The notes: a model not told the origin generated them from the sequence alone. A DNA stretch of 64,000 nucleotides from an uncultured Caulobacter sp. (GCF_947036865.1 NZ_CAMQSF010000010.1:31628-95627), one strand, 5' to 3'. Counted from the first letter of the stretch, positions 37,072-46,794 are shown. Program-made: numbers and translations.

Positions 37072-37908
37072 GTGTCCTTGATCGTCTTGTTCGCGGCCGC
37101 CGCCATGGCGCATGCGCCGCTCGCGCCCTCGGAGATCAAGGCCTGCCTGGGCGTCGAGGAGGCCTATGCCGATTGGGCCGCGATCGCCCAGGCGAAGGCC
37201 TCGCTACCGGCCGACGCCTGGAAGGACGCTTGTCGCCAGGCGCGAGACGCCAACGCGCGGCGGCTGTCTGTCACCAAGGCCATCCGCGAGACGGGCGTTT
37301 CGCCCTTGAAAGCGTTTGAGCGCAGCGCGCAATGGATCGTGAAGGCCAACACGGCGTCCGACCCCGATGTCGCCAGACTCTTTCGCTTGGCCTTTGAGGC
37401 GGAGCTTCCACGCGTCAGCGGCAGCCGATCAAGAACGCCCATCACGGCGGGTCTCTCGCCGACGGCCTTAGCCCTCTATGATAGTCTAGCCGCCGTCGAT
37501 GGCGTTGCGGCTGACGCCACAAATCGTGAGTGGCTGGGCGAAACCGTAGCGCGCAAGGGCTGGTTCACCATAGACCGCTACGGCGGCGACGCGGATCGCG
37601 CGGCTTGGCTGATCGTCCAACACTCGGACGCGGACTTGGCGTTCAAGCGTCGGATGATCACGCTGATCGAGCCCTTGACCCTCACCGGTCAGAGCCGCAA
37701 GGAAGCGTTTCCCTCGATGTACGACCGCTGGGCCGCCGCCGCCCACGAACCGCAGCGTTTTGGTCTGCAAGGATCCTGTAAATCCAAGGGCGTGTGGGAG
37801 CCTCTGCCGATCGAAGACCCCGAACACATCGACGAGCGCCGTCGTAAGTTCGGCATCGAGAAGAGCTTCGCCGACGAGGTGAAGGCGAACGGCGCCCGCT
37901 GCCCCTAG
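37072..37908 (+). CDS. Exported protein resembling DUF6624
   Basis: 278 aa from a GTG at 37072. A short signal peptide (IVLFAAAAMAHA) is followed by a first helical part with paired Cys, then a second half whose DADRAAWLIVQHSDADLAFKR and YDRWAAAAHEPQRFGLQGSCK pattern matches DUF6624 (AWLLVQHAD...QRYGTQ). Function unknown. Codon use is less GC-biased than neighbours (agt, cta and ata codons appear), hinting at a different history. The DUF assignment is by remembered pattern. Confidence 0.72.
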   Translation: MSLIVLFAAAAMAHAPLAPSEIKACLGVEEAYADWAAIAQAKASLPADAWKDACRQARDANARRLSVTKAIRETGVSPLKAFERSAQWIVKANTASDPDVARLFRLAFEAELPRVSGSRSRTPITAGLSPTALALYDSLAAVDGVAADATNREWLGETVARKGWFTIDRYGGDADRAAWLIVQHSDADLAFKRRMITLIEPLTLTGQSRKEAFPSMYDRWAAAAHEPQRFGLQGSCKSKGVWEPLPIEDPEHIDERRRKFGIEKSFADEVKANGARCP

Positions 37909-38044
37909 CAGGCGAATCCGCGCGACCTGCGACACCATGTCCTTGAAAATGAACGATGTCTGAATTGGGCATTAAGGGTATGCCCACGTTTTGGAGTCTA
38001 GGGTCGAACCCTCAGAACCAGGATTAGTCTTCAAGGTTAGCCCC

Positions 38045-38254
38045 ATGGCTTCGTTCACTCTGCGCCCCACCGATCGTCAGGAATTCGACTCGCTGCTCGG
38101 CGGCATCGTCCAGCAGTTCCCCGACGCCCAGGTCGAGGCCGCGCATAACGACACGTGGAACTCCTATCGCGTCGACGTCTCGTGCGCGGATCCGGCGGCG
38201 GGCCCGCTGATCGCCTGGCTGCTCGACAGCCACGCCAACTGCCCCCGCACCTGA
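38045..38254 (+). CDS. Small conserved-looking cytosolic protein, unknown function
   Basis: 69 aa from the ATG at 38045. The sequence is compact and acidic, with FTLRPTDRQEFDSLLGGIV, DTWNSYRVDVSC and LIAWLLDSHANCP, and two Cys. There is no signal or membrane segment. It may be a small single-domain alpha/beta protein. An earlier in-frame start at 37991 would add 18 residues without support. It converges on the S24-like regulator 15 bp away. Confidence 0.6.
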   Translation: MASFTLRPTDRQEFDSLLGGIVQQFPDAQVEAAHNDTWNSYRVDVSCADPAAGPLIAWLLDSHANCPRT

Positions 38255-38269
38255 TCTCCCTCGGGCGGC

Positions 38270-38914
38270 CTACTGGCTGACCCAGACGATCCGCGCGATC
38301 CAGGCGACCTCGTCCCGCGACAGCAGGCGAGGCTCGCCGGCGCCGGCGAGATCCAGAAGCTCGACGGTTCGGGCCGTCACGCGCCCCAGTTCCCGCACCA
38401 GCACCTCCCCGCCGTTCGTGCGCGCCACGACGCGATCGCCCCTGCGCGGCTCCTCGGTCGGCGAAACCAGCAGGCGGTCGCCGTCGCGATAGACCGGCGC
38501 GAGCGCCTGGCCGGCGACCTCGAGGGCGAACAGACCCTCGCCAAGGTCGGGCGCGGCGACCTCGTCCCAGCCCTCGCCGACAGGCATCCCCGCCGCGTCG
38601 AAAAAGCCCTCCTGGCCGGCCTGGGCCAGGCCGATCAGCGGCGCGCCGCGCACCGGCGAGGCCCGCGCCGACGCCTGCTCGGTCAGGGCGGCGAACTCCG
38701 AGAAATTGACGCCCGTGGCCTCGAGCAGCTTGGCCAGGCTCTCGGTCGACGGCCAGCGCGCGTGGCCGCCGCCGTCCGAGGACCCGCGCTTGGAACGATT
38801 GAAGGCGGTGGGATCCAGGCCGGCCATCCGGGCCATGGCCGAAGGCGTCATCGCGAAGCGCTCGGCCAGGGCGTCGATCGCGCGCCAGATCTCGCCGTGA
38901 GACAGGGTCGCCAT
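38270..38914 (-). CDS. S24/LexA-like regulator lacking catalytic Ser and Lys
   Basis: 214 aa. Residues 1-70 form a helix-turn-helix (ALAERFAMTPSAMARMAGLD, FNRSKRG). Residues 95-210 are a peptidase S24 fold (GLFALEV, YRDGDRLLVSP, RRGDRVVARTNGGEVLVREL). The normal GDSMxP is VAGQALAP (133-140), with Ala137 where the nucleophile Ser should be, and the catalytic Lys position is Arg174. It should therefore bind DNA but not self-cleave. Possibly a repressor of phage origin now fixed as a stable regulator. No phage genes adjoin it. Confidence 0.85.
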   Translation of the reverse strand: MATLSHGEIWRAIDALAERFAMTPSAMARMAGLDPTAFNRSKRGSSDGGGHARWPSTESLAKLLEATGVNFSEFAALTEQASARASPVRGAPLIGLAQAGQEGFFDAAGMPVGEGWDEVAAPDLGEGLFALEVAGQALAPVYRDGDRLLVSPTEEPRRGDRVVARTNGGEVLVRELGRVTARTVELLDLAGAGEPRLLSRDEVAWIARIVWVSQ

Positions 38915-39112
38915 GCGGGCGCTCTCCTCTCGAAGTCGGCCTTCGGCGCGAAAACTACGACTCCCCGCCTAGGAAAGTAAACCTATCCGCCGAGCGCAGA
39001 TTGACGTTTACGTAAGCGTTGACGGCGGCGCGGGATCGGCGTTAGGGTGATCGACGATAACTAAGCGGCCCGGCCGCGGTAGCCTGGCCCTCTTTCTGGG
39101 AGGTTTCCATCC

Positions 39113-39592
39113 ATGGCCGACCTGCGACGCCCCGAGCGGACCTTTACGATCCGCCAGCTCTGCAACGAATTCAAAGCCACGCCCCGCGCCCTGCGCTTCT
39201 ATGAGGACAAGGGCCTGCTGAACCCCGCCCGCGAAGGGCTGAACCGCGTCTATTCCCACAAGGACCGCGTCCGCCTGCAACTGATCCTGCGCGGCAAGCG
39301 CGTGGGGCTGTCGCTGTCGGAGATCCGCGAGCTGCTGGATCTCTATGACGAGAACGACGAGGGCGCGGCGCAGATGGCCCGCTCGCTGAAGAAGTTCCGC
39401 GAACGCGCCACGGCGCTGGAGCAGCAGCGCGACGACATCGACAACGCCCTGATCGAGCTGCGCGAGGCCTGCAACCGCCTCGAACGCCGGCTCGCCGAAA
39501 TCCGCCCCGACCTGCTGCCCCGCGCGGCCGACTACGAGCAGGTGCTGCGCGCCCGCCTCGACGGTCACGCCGAAGCGATGTTGGGCAAGTAA
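39113..39592 (+). CDS. MerR family transcriptional regulator
   Basis: 159 aa. The winged helix at residues about 10-80 shows FTIRQLCNEFKATPRALRFYEDKGLL and RVYSHKDRVRLQLILRGKRV, then GLSLSEIRELLDLYD. A long dimerisation coiled coil (about 95-140, FRERATALEQQRDDIDNALIEL) follows, with no metal-binding cysteine cluster. It is the first gene before two acyl-CoA dehydrogenases, 87 bp downstream, so it probably controls fatty- or branched-acid catabolism, as MerR-type LiuR does in other proteobacteria. Confidence 0.9.
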   Translation: MADLRRPERTFTIRQLCNEFKATPRALRFYEDKGLLNPAREGLNRVYSHKDRVRLQLILRGKRVGLSLSEIRELLDLYDENDEGAAQMARSLKKFRERATALEQQRDDIDNALIELREACNRLERRLAEIRPDLLPRAADYEQVLRARLDGHAEAMLGK

Positions 39593-39679
39593 GACTGGTC
39601 AAATCGCCGGCTTCGGACCTCCCCGTCCGGACCGGCGTTGGCCTTCAGCCTCCCTCCCGATCCCAACCCGGACCGTTTC

Positions 39680-41473
39680 ATGACCTATCAGCCGCCCGTT
39701 CGCGATCACGCCTTCATCCTGCGCGACGTGCTCAATATCGATCAGCACGGCGACCTGCCGGGCTTCTCGGACGCGCCGTTCGACGTGGTCGAACAGATCC
39801 TGGACGCCGCCGCCCAGTTCACCGGCGAGGTGCTGGCGCCGCTGAACGTCGTGGGCGACAAGACGGGCTGCAAGCTGGATCCCGCGACCAACGTCGTCAC
39901 CACCCCGCCGGGCTTCAAGGACGCCTATAAGCAGCTGTGCGAAGGCGGTTGGACGGGCCTGGGCTCGGATCCGGCCTATGGCGGCCAGGGCCTGCCGCAC
40001 GTCGTGAACCTGGCCTTCAGCGAGATGTCCAGCTCGGCCAACATGGCCTTCTCCATGTATCCGGGCCTGGCCCATGGCGCCTATTCGGCCATCCACACGG
40101 GCGGCACGGACGAGCAGAAGCAGACGTATCTGCCGAAGATGGTGACCGGCGAATGGACGGGCACCATGAACCTGACCGAGCCGCACTGCGGCACGGATCT
40201 TGGTCTGCTGCGCACCAAGGCCGTCCCGCAGGCGGACGGGACCTATCGCATCTCCGGCCAGAAGATCTGGATCTCGGCCGGCGAGCACGACATGGCCGAC
40301 AACATCGTTCACCTGGTCCTGGCCCGCATCGAGGGCGCTCCGGCCGGCGTGAAGGGCATCAGCCTGTTCATCGTGCCGAAGTTCTTCCCGAACCCGGACG
40401 GCTCGGTCGGCGCCCGCAACGAAGGCGTCAAGTGCGTGGGCCTGGAAGAGAAGATGGGCATCCACGGCAACGCCACCTGCGTCATGCAGTACGACGACGC
40501 GGTCGGCTATCTGATCGGCGAGGAAAACGCCGGCCTGAAGATCATGTTCGTGATGATGAACGAGGCGCGCCTGGGCGTCGGCATGCAGGGCGTGGCCCAA
40601 GGCGAGGCCGCCTACCAGGCCGCCGTCGCCTTCGCCAAGGACCGCCTGCAGGGCCGCTCGCTCACGGGGCCCAAGAACGCCGACGGTCCGGCCGATCCGA
40701 TCATCGTCCATCCCGACGTGCGCCGCATGCTGCTGGAGAGCAAGGCCCTGATCGAGGGCGGCCGCGCCTTCCTGTTCTGGACCGCCCTGCACGGCGACCT
40801 GTCGCACGTCCATCCGGACGAGAAGGTCCGCGAGAAGTCGGCCGACTATATGGGCCTGATGACGCCGGTGCTGAAAGGCTACCTGACCGACAAGGGCTTC
40901 CAGGTCTGCTCGAACGCGGTGCAGGTGCACGGCGGCAGCGGCTTCACCGAGCACTTCCCGGTCAGCCAGTTCATGCGCGACTGCCGCATCGCCCTGATCT
41001 ACGAGGGCACCAACGGCGTTCAGGCCCTGGACCTGGTCGGCCGTAAGCTGGCGGCCAAGGGCGGCCGGGCGGTTATGACCTTCTTCCAGGAGATCGACCA
41101 GTTCATCGGCGAGAACGACGCCGACGAGGCGATCAAGCCGTTCATGGACGCCCTGGCCGGGGTGAAGGCCCAGCTGCAGGACGGGACCATGTGGCTGATG
41201 CAGAACGGCCTGCAGAACCCCGACAACGCCGGCGCGGCCTCGACCGACTACATGCACCTCTTCGGCCTGACGGGCCTGGCCTACATGTGGGCCCTGATGG
41301 CCAAGGCGGCGAACGCCAAGATCGCCGCCGGTTCGTCCGACCCGTTCTACACGACCAAGCTGACGACCGGCCGTTATTTCATCGAACGCATCTTGCCTGA
41401 CGCTGCGTCGCATCTGGCCAAGCTGAAGACCGGTTCGGCGACCCTGATGGCGCTGCCCGCGGAGGCTTTCTGA
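39680..41473 (+). CDS. Acyl-CoA dehydrogenase, DmdC-like long form
   Basis: 597 aa from the ATG at 39680; an upstream alternative at 39638 is weaker. N-terminal, middle and C-terminal ACAD domains are present (MNLTEPHCGTDLG flavin loop, EEKMGIHGNATC, LIYEGTNGVQALDLVGR with the catalytic Glu), plus the extra C-terminal domain of the 3-methylmercaptopropionyl-CoA dehydrogenase-like branch. It introduces the alpha-beta double bond with FAD. Two bases separate it from a second dehydrogenase. Substrate chain length is not predictable. Confidence 0.93.
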   Translation: MTYQPPVRDHAFILRDVLNIDQHGDLPGFSDAPFDVVEQILDAAAQFTGEVLAPLNVVGDKTGCKLDPATNVVTTPPGFKDAYKQLCEGGWTGLGSDPAYGGQGLPHVVNLAFSEMSSSANMAFSMYPGLAHGAYSAIHTGGTDEQKQTYLPKMVTGEWTGTMNLTEPHCGTDLGLLRTKAVPQADGTYRISGQKIWISAGEHDMADNIVHLVLARIEGAPAGVKGISLFIVPKFFPNPDGSVGARNEGVKCVGLEEKMGIHGNATCVMQYDDAVGYLIGEENAGLKIMFVMMNEARLGVGMQGVAQGEAAYQAAVAFAKDRLQGRSLTGPKNADGPADPIIVHPDVRRMLLESKALIEGGRAFLFWTALHGDLSHVHPDEKVREKSADYMGLMTPVLKGYLTDKGFQVCSNAVQVHGGSGFTEHFPVSQFMRDCRIALIYEGTNGVQALDLVGRKLAAKGGRAVMTFFQEIDQFIGENDADEAIKPFMDALAGVKAQLQDGTMWLMQNGLQNPDNAGAASTDYMHLFGLTGLAYMWALMAKAANAKIAAGSSDPFYTTKLTTGRYFIERILPDAASHLAKLKTGSATLMALPAEAF

Positions 41474-41475
41474 TC

Positions 41476-42639
41476 ATGAGCGTGCTCAACGTTGAAAAGC
41501 CGGCCTTCATGGCCGACGAGGACATCGCGATCTTCGAGGACGCGGTGGGCAAGTTCTTCGACGAGCACGCGCCTGAAGAGACCGTGGCCCGGTGGCGCAA
41601 AAACCATTGCGTCGACCGCGACATGTGGACCAAGGCGGGAGAGGCCGGCCTGCTCGGCCTCTCCACGCCCGAAGCGTACGGCGGGGCCGGCGGCGACTAT
41701 CGGCACGAGGTCGTGCTGATGGAGCAACTGGGCCTGAAGGGCGTCGACGGCTTCGGCATCAGCCTGCACAACGCGATCATCATGCCCTATGTCGTCCACT
41801 ACGGGACGGATGAGCAGAAGCGCCGTTGGCTTCCCAAGATGGCGACCGGCGAGCTGGTCGGCGCCATCGCCATGACCGAGCCCGGCGCCGGGTCCGATCT
41901 TCAGGGGGTGAAGACCACCGCCAAGAAGGTCGGCAACCACTACGTCATCAACGGCTCCAAGACCTTCATCACCAACGGCCAGACCGCCAACTTCATCATC
42001 GTCGTGGCCAAGACGGACCCCACGGCCGGCGCGCGCGGCACGTCCCTGCTGATCGTCGAGACCGACGAGGTCGAGGGCTTCGAGCGCGGCCGCAACCTCG
42101 ACAAGCTGGGCCAGGAGGCCCAGGACACCTCGGAGCTGTTCTTCAACGACGTGAAGATCCCGACCGAGAACCTGCTCGGAACCGACGAAGGCCAAGGCTT
42201 CTTCCAGCTGATGGGCCAGCTGCCGCAGGAGCGCCTGAACATCGCCGTCCAGGGCATGGCGACCATCGAGCGGGCGCTGGAGCTGACCATCGCCTATGTC
42301 AAGGACCGCAAGGCGTTCGGCAAGGCGATCATCGACTTCCAGAACACCCAGTTCGTCCTGGCCGAGTGCAAGACCGAGGCGACCGTGGCCCGCGTCTTCG
42401 TCAACCACTGCATCGAACAGCACCTGGCCGGCAAGCTCGACGCGGCCACCGCCTCGATGGCCAAGTACTGGGTCTCGGACCTGGAGAACAAGATCGTCGA
42501 CCGCTGCCTGCAGCTCTTCGGCGGCTACGGCTTCATGAACGAGTATCCGATCGCGCGCATGTACAAGGACAGCCGCATCCAGCGCATCTACGGCGGCACC
42601 AACGAGATCATGAAACTCCTGATCGCGAGGACGCTGTGA
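41476..42639 (+). CDS. Acyl-CoA dehydrogenase, long-chain (ACADL)-like
   Basis: 387 aa. FAD-binding AMTEPGAGSDLQGVKTTA and DRKAFGKAI, with C-terminal QLFGGYGFMNEYPIARMYKD. The usual catalytic Glu in YEGTNE is Gly here (IYGGTNEIMK), as in mammalian LCAD and isovaleryl-CoA dehydrogenases, where a Glu in helix G serves; the candidate is the Glu in ERALELTIAYV. It likely acts on long or branched acyl-CoA. Its stop overlaps the next start as GTGA. Confidence 0.93.
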   Translation: MSVLNVEKPAFMADEDIAIFEDAVGKFFDEHAPEETVARWRKNHCVDRDMWTKAGEAGLLGLSTPEAYGGAGGDYRHEVVLMEQLGLKGVDGFGISLHNAIIMPYVVHYGTDEQKRRWLPKMATGELVGAIAMTEPGAGSDLQGVKTTAKKVGNHYVINGSKTFITNGQTANFIIVVAKTDPTAGARGTSLLIVETDEVEGFERGRNLDKLGQEAQDTSELFFNDVKIPTENLLGTDEGQGFFQLMGQLPQERLNIAVQGMATIERALELTIAYVKDRKAFGKAIIDFQNTQFVLAECKTEATVARVFVNHCIEQHLAGKLDAATASMAKYWVSDLENKIVDRCLQLFGGYGFMNEYPIARMYKDSRIQRIYGGTNEIMKLLIARTL

Positions 42640-43019
42640 TCGCCCTGCCCCTGATCGCCCTGCTGGCCGGCCCCGCCGCCGCGACGCCGGCGGCCCAAGA
42701 CGCGCGCGCGGCCGTGGTCTGCGTGCGCGCCGCGCCCGGTCCCCGTCCCCTGACCTTTTCCGGCGAGCTGGTGGGCAAGCGCCCGCAGCCCGGCGCCTTC
42801 AAGCTGCCCCTGACGCCGCCGGGCAAGGACATCTGCAACACGCTGCTGCGCTCCAAGATCGCCGAGTGGAAGCTGGAGGTGACCACCTCGGGCTTCACGC
42901 CATGCGAACTGCCGCCGCCGGAGTTCGGCTCGCGTCTCTATTACCGCGCCAAGGCCGCCGCCAGCGGCCTGAAGTGCGAGCCCATCGGCAAGTATCCGAT
43001 CGGCGACTGGAAACCCTAA
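42636..43019 (+). CDS. Small exported protein of unknown function inside the beta-oxidation operon
   Basis: 127 aa from a GTG overlapping the preceding TGA. An N-terminal signal (IALPLIALLAGPAAATPA) is followed by a mature part with four cysteines (VVCVRA, DICNT, TPCELP, LKCEP), suggesting two disulphides, and a Pro-rich FKLPLTPPGKD. No family recognised. Translational coupling to a dehydrogenase is unexpected for a periplasmic protein. The frame also extends upstream antisense-free within the dehydrogenase, but that part is not gene-like. Confidence 0.65.
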   Translation: MIALPLIALLAGPAAATPAAQDARAAVVCVRAAPGPRPLTFSGELVGKRPQPGAFKLPLTPPGKDICNTLLRSKIAEWKLEVTTSGFTPCELPPPEFGSRLYYRAKAAASGLKCEPIGKYPIGDWKP

Positions 43020-43082
43020 AGGACGCGCCGACCTCACGGCGCGCCAAGACACGAACACCGCTTCGCAGGAAGGAGCCACCCC

Positions 43083-44288
<1,206 letters not shown>

Positions 44289-44300
44289 CGGAAACCCATG

Positions 44301-44404
44301 CTCCCCCGTTTGGGGGAGCTGTCGCGGAGCGACTGAGGGGGCCTGCTCGGCAAAGGCCGCGCTACCCCTCCGGTCCTCCGGACCACCTCCCCCGGAGGGG
44401 GAGG
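44301..44404. repeat. REP-like element between thiolase and fadJ
   Basis: Left hairpin CTCCCCC-GTTT-GGGGGAG (44301-44318), then CTGTCGCGGAGCGACTGAGG, a spacer, and a right hairpin CCTCCCCC-GGA-GGGGGAGG (44386-44404). The halves are in inverted orientation. The right arm runs into GAGGAG (44401-44406), the likely fadJ ribosome site. No T-run follows the left hairpin. Confidence 0.75.
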
Positions 44405-44413
44405 AGCTGGAGA

Positions 44414-46618
44414 ATGAACATGGAAAACTTCAAGATCGAGGTCGATTCCGACGGCGTGGCCCTCGTCACCTTCGACGTGCCCGGCCGTTCGATGAACACC
44501 CTGACCGCTTCGGTCATCAAGGAAATCGGCGAGGTGGTCGAGACCATCAAGTCGGACGCGGCCATCAAGGGCGCGGTCATCACCTCGGGCAAGGCCAGCG
44601 GCTTCTGCGCCGGCGCCGACCTCGGCGAACTGGGCGGCTCCGGCGGCCTGGGCGGCGGCGCGGGCGGCGAAGCGGGCCTGAAGGCCGCTTTCGAGGCCGG
44701 CTTCGCGCTGAACAAGGCGTTCCGCGCCCTGGAGACCTGCGGCAAGCCGGTCGCCGCGGCCATCAACGGCTTGGCCATGGGCGGTGGCCTGGAGATCACC
44801 CTGGCCTGCCACTATCGCGTGGTCGCCGACAACCCGAAGATCCAGCTGGCTTTGCCGGAAGCCAAGGTCGGCCTGCTGCCGGGCGCCGGCGGCACCCAGC
44901 GCCTGCCGCGCCTGATGGGTGTGATGGCCGCCGCGCCGTACCTCTTGGAAGGCAAGTCGATGAAGCCGGCCGAGGCCCTGGCCAACAAGGTCGTGCACGA
45001 GGTCGTCCCGGCCGATCAGGTCGTCGAGGCCGCCAAGACCTGGGTCAAGACCAAGGGCGACCCGGTCGCGCCGTGGGACAAGAAGGACTTCAAGCTGCCC
45101 GGCGGCGGTCCCTACACCCCGACCGGCAGCCAGGTCTTCGTGATGGGCAACGCCATGCTGCGCAAGCAGACCTACGGCAACTACCCGGCTCAGCTGAACA
45201 TCCTGAAGGCGGTCTATGAAGGCACGCAGGTGCCGTTCGACGCGGCCATCCGCATCGAGACCCGCTACTTCCTGAAGACGATGATGACGCCCCAGGCCAA
45301 GGGCATGATCCGCACCCTGTTCCTGTCCCTGCAGGAGCTGGGCAAGGGCTCGGGCCGCCCGGCCAATGTCCCGCCGTCGGAGGCCAAGAAGGTCGCCGTG
45401 CTCGGCGCCGGCATGATGGGCGCGGGCATCGCCTATGTCCAAGCCATGGCCGGCATCGAGACGGTGCTGATCGACCAGTCGCAAGAAGCCGCCGAGAAGG
45501 GCAAGGCCTATGCCGAGGCCCTGCTCAAGAAGGCCGTCTCTCGCGGCAAGATGACCCAGGAAAAGGCCGACGGCGTCCTGGCCCTGATCACCCCGACCAC
45601 CGACTATGATCACGTCAAGGGCAGCGACCTGGTCATCGAGGCGGTGTTCGAAAACCGCGAGATCAAGGCCGAGGTGACCAAGAAGGCCGAGGCCCAGCTG
45701 GCCGAGACCGCCATCTTCGGCTCCAACACCTCGACCCTGCCGATCACCGGCCTCTCCAAGGCGTCGGTGCGCCCGAAGAACTTCATCGGCATCCACTTCT
45801 TCTCGCCGGTCGACAAGATGGGCCTCGTCGAGATCATCATGGGCGAGGAGACGTCCGACGAGGCCCTGGCCAAGTCGATCGACTACGTCCTGAAGATCAA
45901 GAAGACGCCGATCGTCGTGAACGACTCGCGCGGCTTCTACACCTCGCGCTGCTTCGGCACCTTCGTGCAGGAAGGCCTGGAAATGCTGGCCGACGGCATC
46001 GCGCCGGCGATCATCGACAATGTCGGCCGCGCCACGGGCATGCCGCGCGGTCCGCTGGAGATGAACGACGACGTCGCCCTGGACCTTGGCTACAAGGTCA
46101 CCCAGCAGACCAAGAAGGATCTCGGCGACAAGTTCGAGGACCGTCCGTTCGCGCCGATCATCGAGAAGATGGTCGTCGAGCTGCAGCGCTTTGGCCGCAA
46201 GAACGGCAAGGGCTTCTACGACTATCCGGAGAATGGCCCCAAGACCCTGTGGAGGGGCCTTTCGGACCTCGCCCCGGTGAAGATCGCCGACGCCGACCAG
46301 GCGCTGATCCAGGAGATCCGCACCCGGCTCCTGTACCGCCAGGCCGTCGAGGCCGCCCGCTGCTTCGAGGAAGGCGTGATCACCGACCCGCGCGAAGCCG
46401 ATGTCGGCGCGATCCTCGGCTGGGGCTTCGCGCCCTGGACGGGCGGTCCGATCAGCCTGATCGACGGCGTGGGCGCCAAGGCGTTCGTGGAAACCTGCGA
46501 CCAGCTGGCCCAGAAGTACGGCAAGCGCTTCTCGCCCCCCGCTCTGCTGCGCGAGATGGCCGAGAAGGGCGAAACCTTCTACGGCCGCTTCGGCGCCAAG
46601 GCCAAGGCGGCGGCGTAA
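44414..46618 (+). CDS. fadJ: Multifunctional enoyl-CoA hydratase / 3-hydroxyacyl-CoA dehydrogenase (FadJ/FadB-like)
   Basis: 734 aa from ATG 44414; ATG 44420, two codons on, is equally possible by ribosome-site spacing. The N-terminal crotonase domain has SGFCAGADLGELGG oxyanion loop and LALPEAKVGLLPGAGGTQRL with a catalytic Glu. The dehydrogenase part has NAD loop VLGAGMMGAGIAYVQAMAG and IGIHFFSPVDKMGLVEII with the catalytic His, followed by both C-terminal 3HCDH domains. It performs the two middle steps of beta-oxidation with the adjacent thiolase. Terminated by a strong hairpin. Confidence 0.94.
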   Translation: MNMENFKIEVDSDGVALVTFDVPGRSMNTLTASVIKEIGEVVETIKSDAAIKGAVITSGKASGFCAGADLGELGGSGGLGGGAGGEAGLKAAFEAGFALNKAFRALETCGKPVAAAINGLAMGGGLEITLACHYRVVADNPKIQLALPEAKVGLLPGAGGTQRLPRLMGVMAAAPYLLEGKSMKPAEALANKVVHEVVPADQVVEAAKTWVKTKGDPVAPWDKKDFKLPGGGPYTPTGSQVFVMGNAMLRKQTYGNYPAQLNILKAVYEGTQVPFDAAIRIETRYFLKTMMTPQAKGMIRTLFLSLQELGKGSGRPANVPPSEAKKVAVLGAGMMGAGIAYVQAMAGIETVLIDQSQEAAEKGKAYAEALLKKAVSRGKMTQEKADGVLALITPTTDYDHVKGSDLVIEAVFENREIKAEVTKKAEAQLAETAIFGSNTSTLPITGLSKASVRPKNFIGIHFFSPVDKMGLVEIIMGEETSDEALAKSIDYVLKIKKTPIVVNDSRGFYTSRCFGTFVQEGLEMLADGIAPAIIDNVGRATGMPRGPLEMNDDVALDLGYKVTQQTKKDLGDKFEDRPFAPIIEKMVVELQRFGRKNGKGFYDYPENGPKTLWRGLSDLAPVKIADADQALIQEIRTRLLYRQAVEAARCFEEGVITDPREADVGAILGWGFAPWTGGPISLIDGVGAKAFVETCDQLAQKYGKRFSPPALLREMAEKGETFYGRFGAKAKAAA

Positions 46619-46643
46619 AGCATCGACGCGCGCGATAAAGGAA

Positions 46644-46671
46644 GGGCCCGGCGGCGACGCCGGGCCCTTTT
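46644..46671 (+). terminator. Intrinsic terminator of the beta-oxidation operon
   Basis: Perfect 10-bp stem GGGCCCGGCG (46644-46653) and CGCCGGGCCC (46658-46667), GCGA tetraloop, TTTT at 46668-46671, 26 bases after the fadJ stop. Confidence 0.92.
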
Positions 46672-46686
46672 CGTTGGCGGGGCTTA

Positions 46687-46730
46687 GAGCCTGTCTGTTT
46701 CGAATGGAAGCATTCGAAACAGACAGGCTC
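46687..46730. repeat. Perfect 20-bp hairpin of composite repeat copy B
   Basis: Left arm 46687-46706 begins GAGCCTGTCTGTTTC; the right arm 46711-46730 is its exact reverse complement; loop GAAG. Unlike the neighbouring terminator, it is not GC-extreme and has no T-run. Half of it (TTAGAGCCTGTC-GTTTC) also precedes copy A near 27165. Confidence 0.9.
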
Positions 46731-46741
46731 GATTTCGAACA

Positions 46742-46794
46742 TTTAGAGCGTGCTAGCCGCCGAAACCGCTCTCACTTTCGGCTATCACGCTCTA
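46742..46794. repeat. Composite dispersed palindrome, copy B core
   Basis: 53 bases nearly identical to 27185-27237 (two substitutions). Imperfect palindrome with arms TAGAGCGTGCTAGCC...CCGAAA and TTTCGGCTATCACGCTCTA. Its final CTA (46792-46794) is, on the minus strand, the TAG stop of the 99-aa gene that follows. Confidence 0.9.

Noticed and set aside
46687..46730. Second terminator after fadJ
   Set aside because: The 20-bp stem has no U-tract and a proper terminator already lies at 46644-46671; the shared sequence near 27165 marks it as a repeat.
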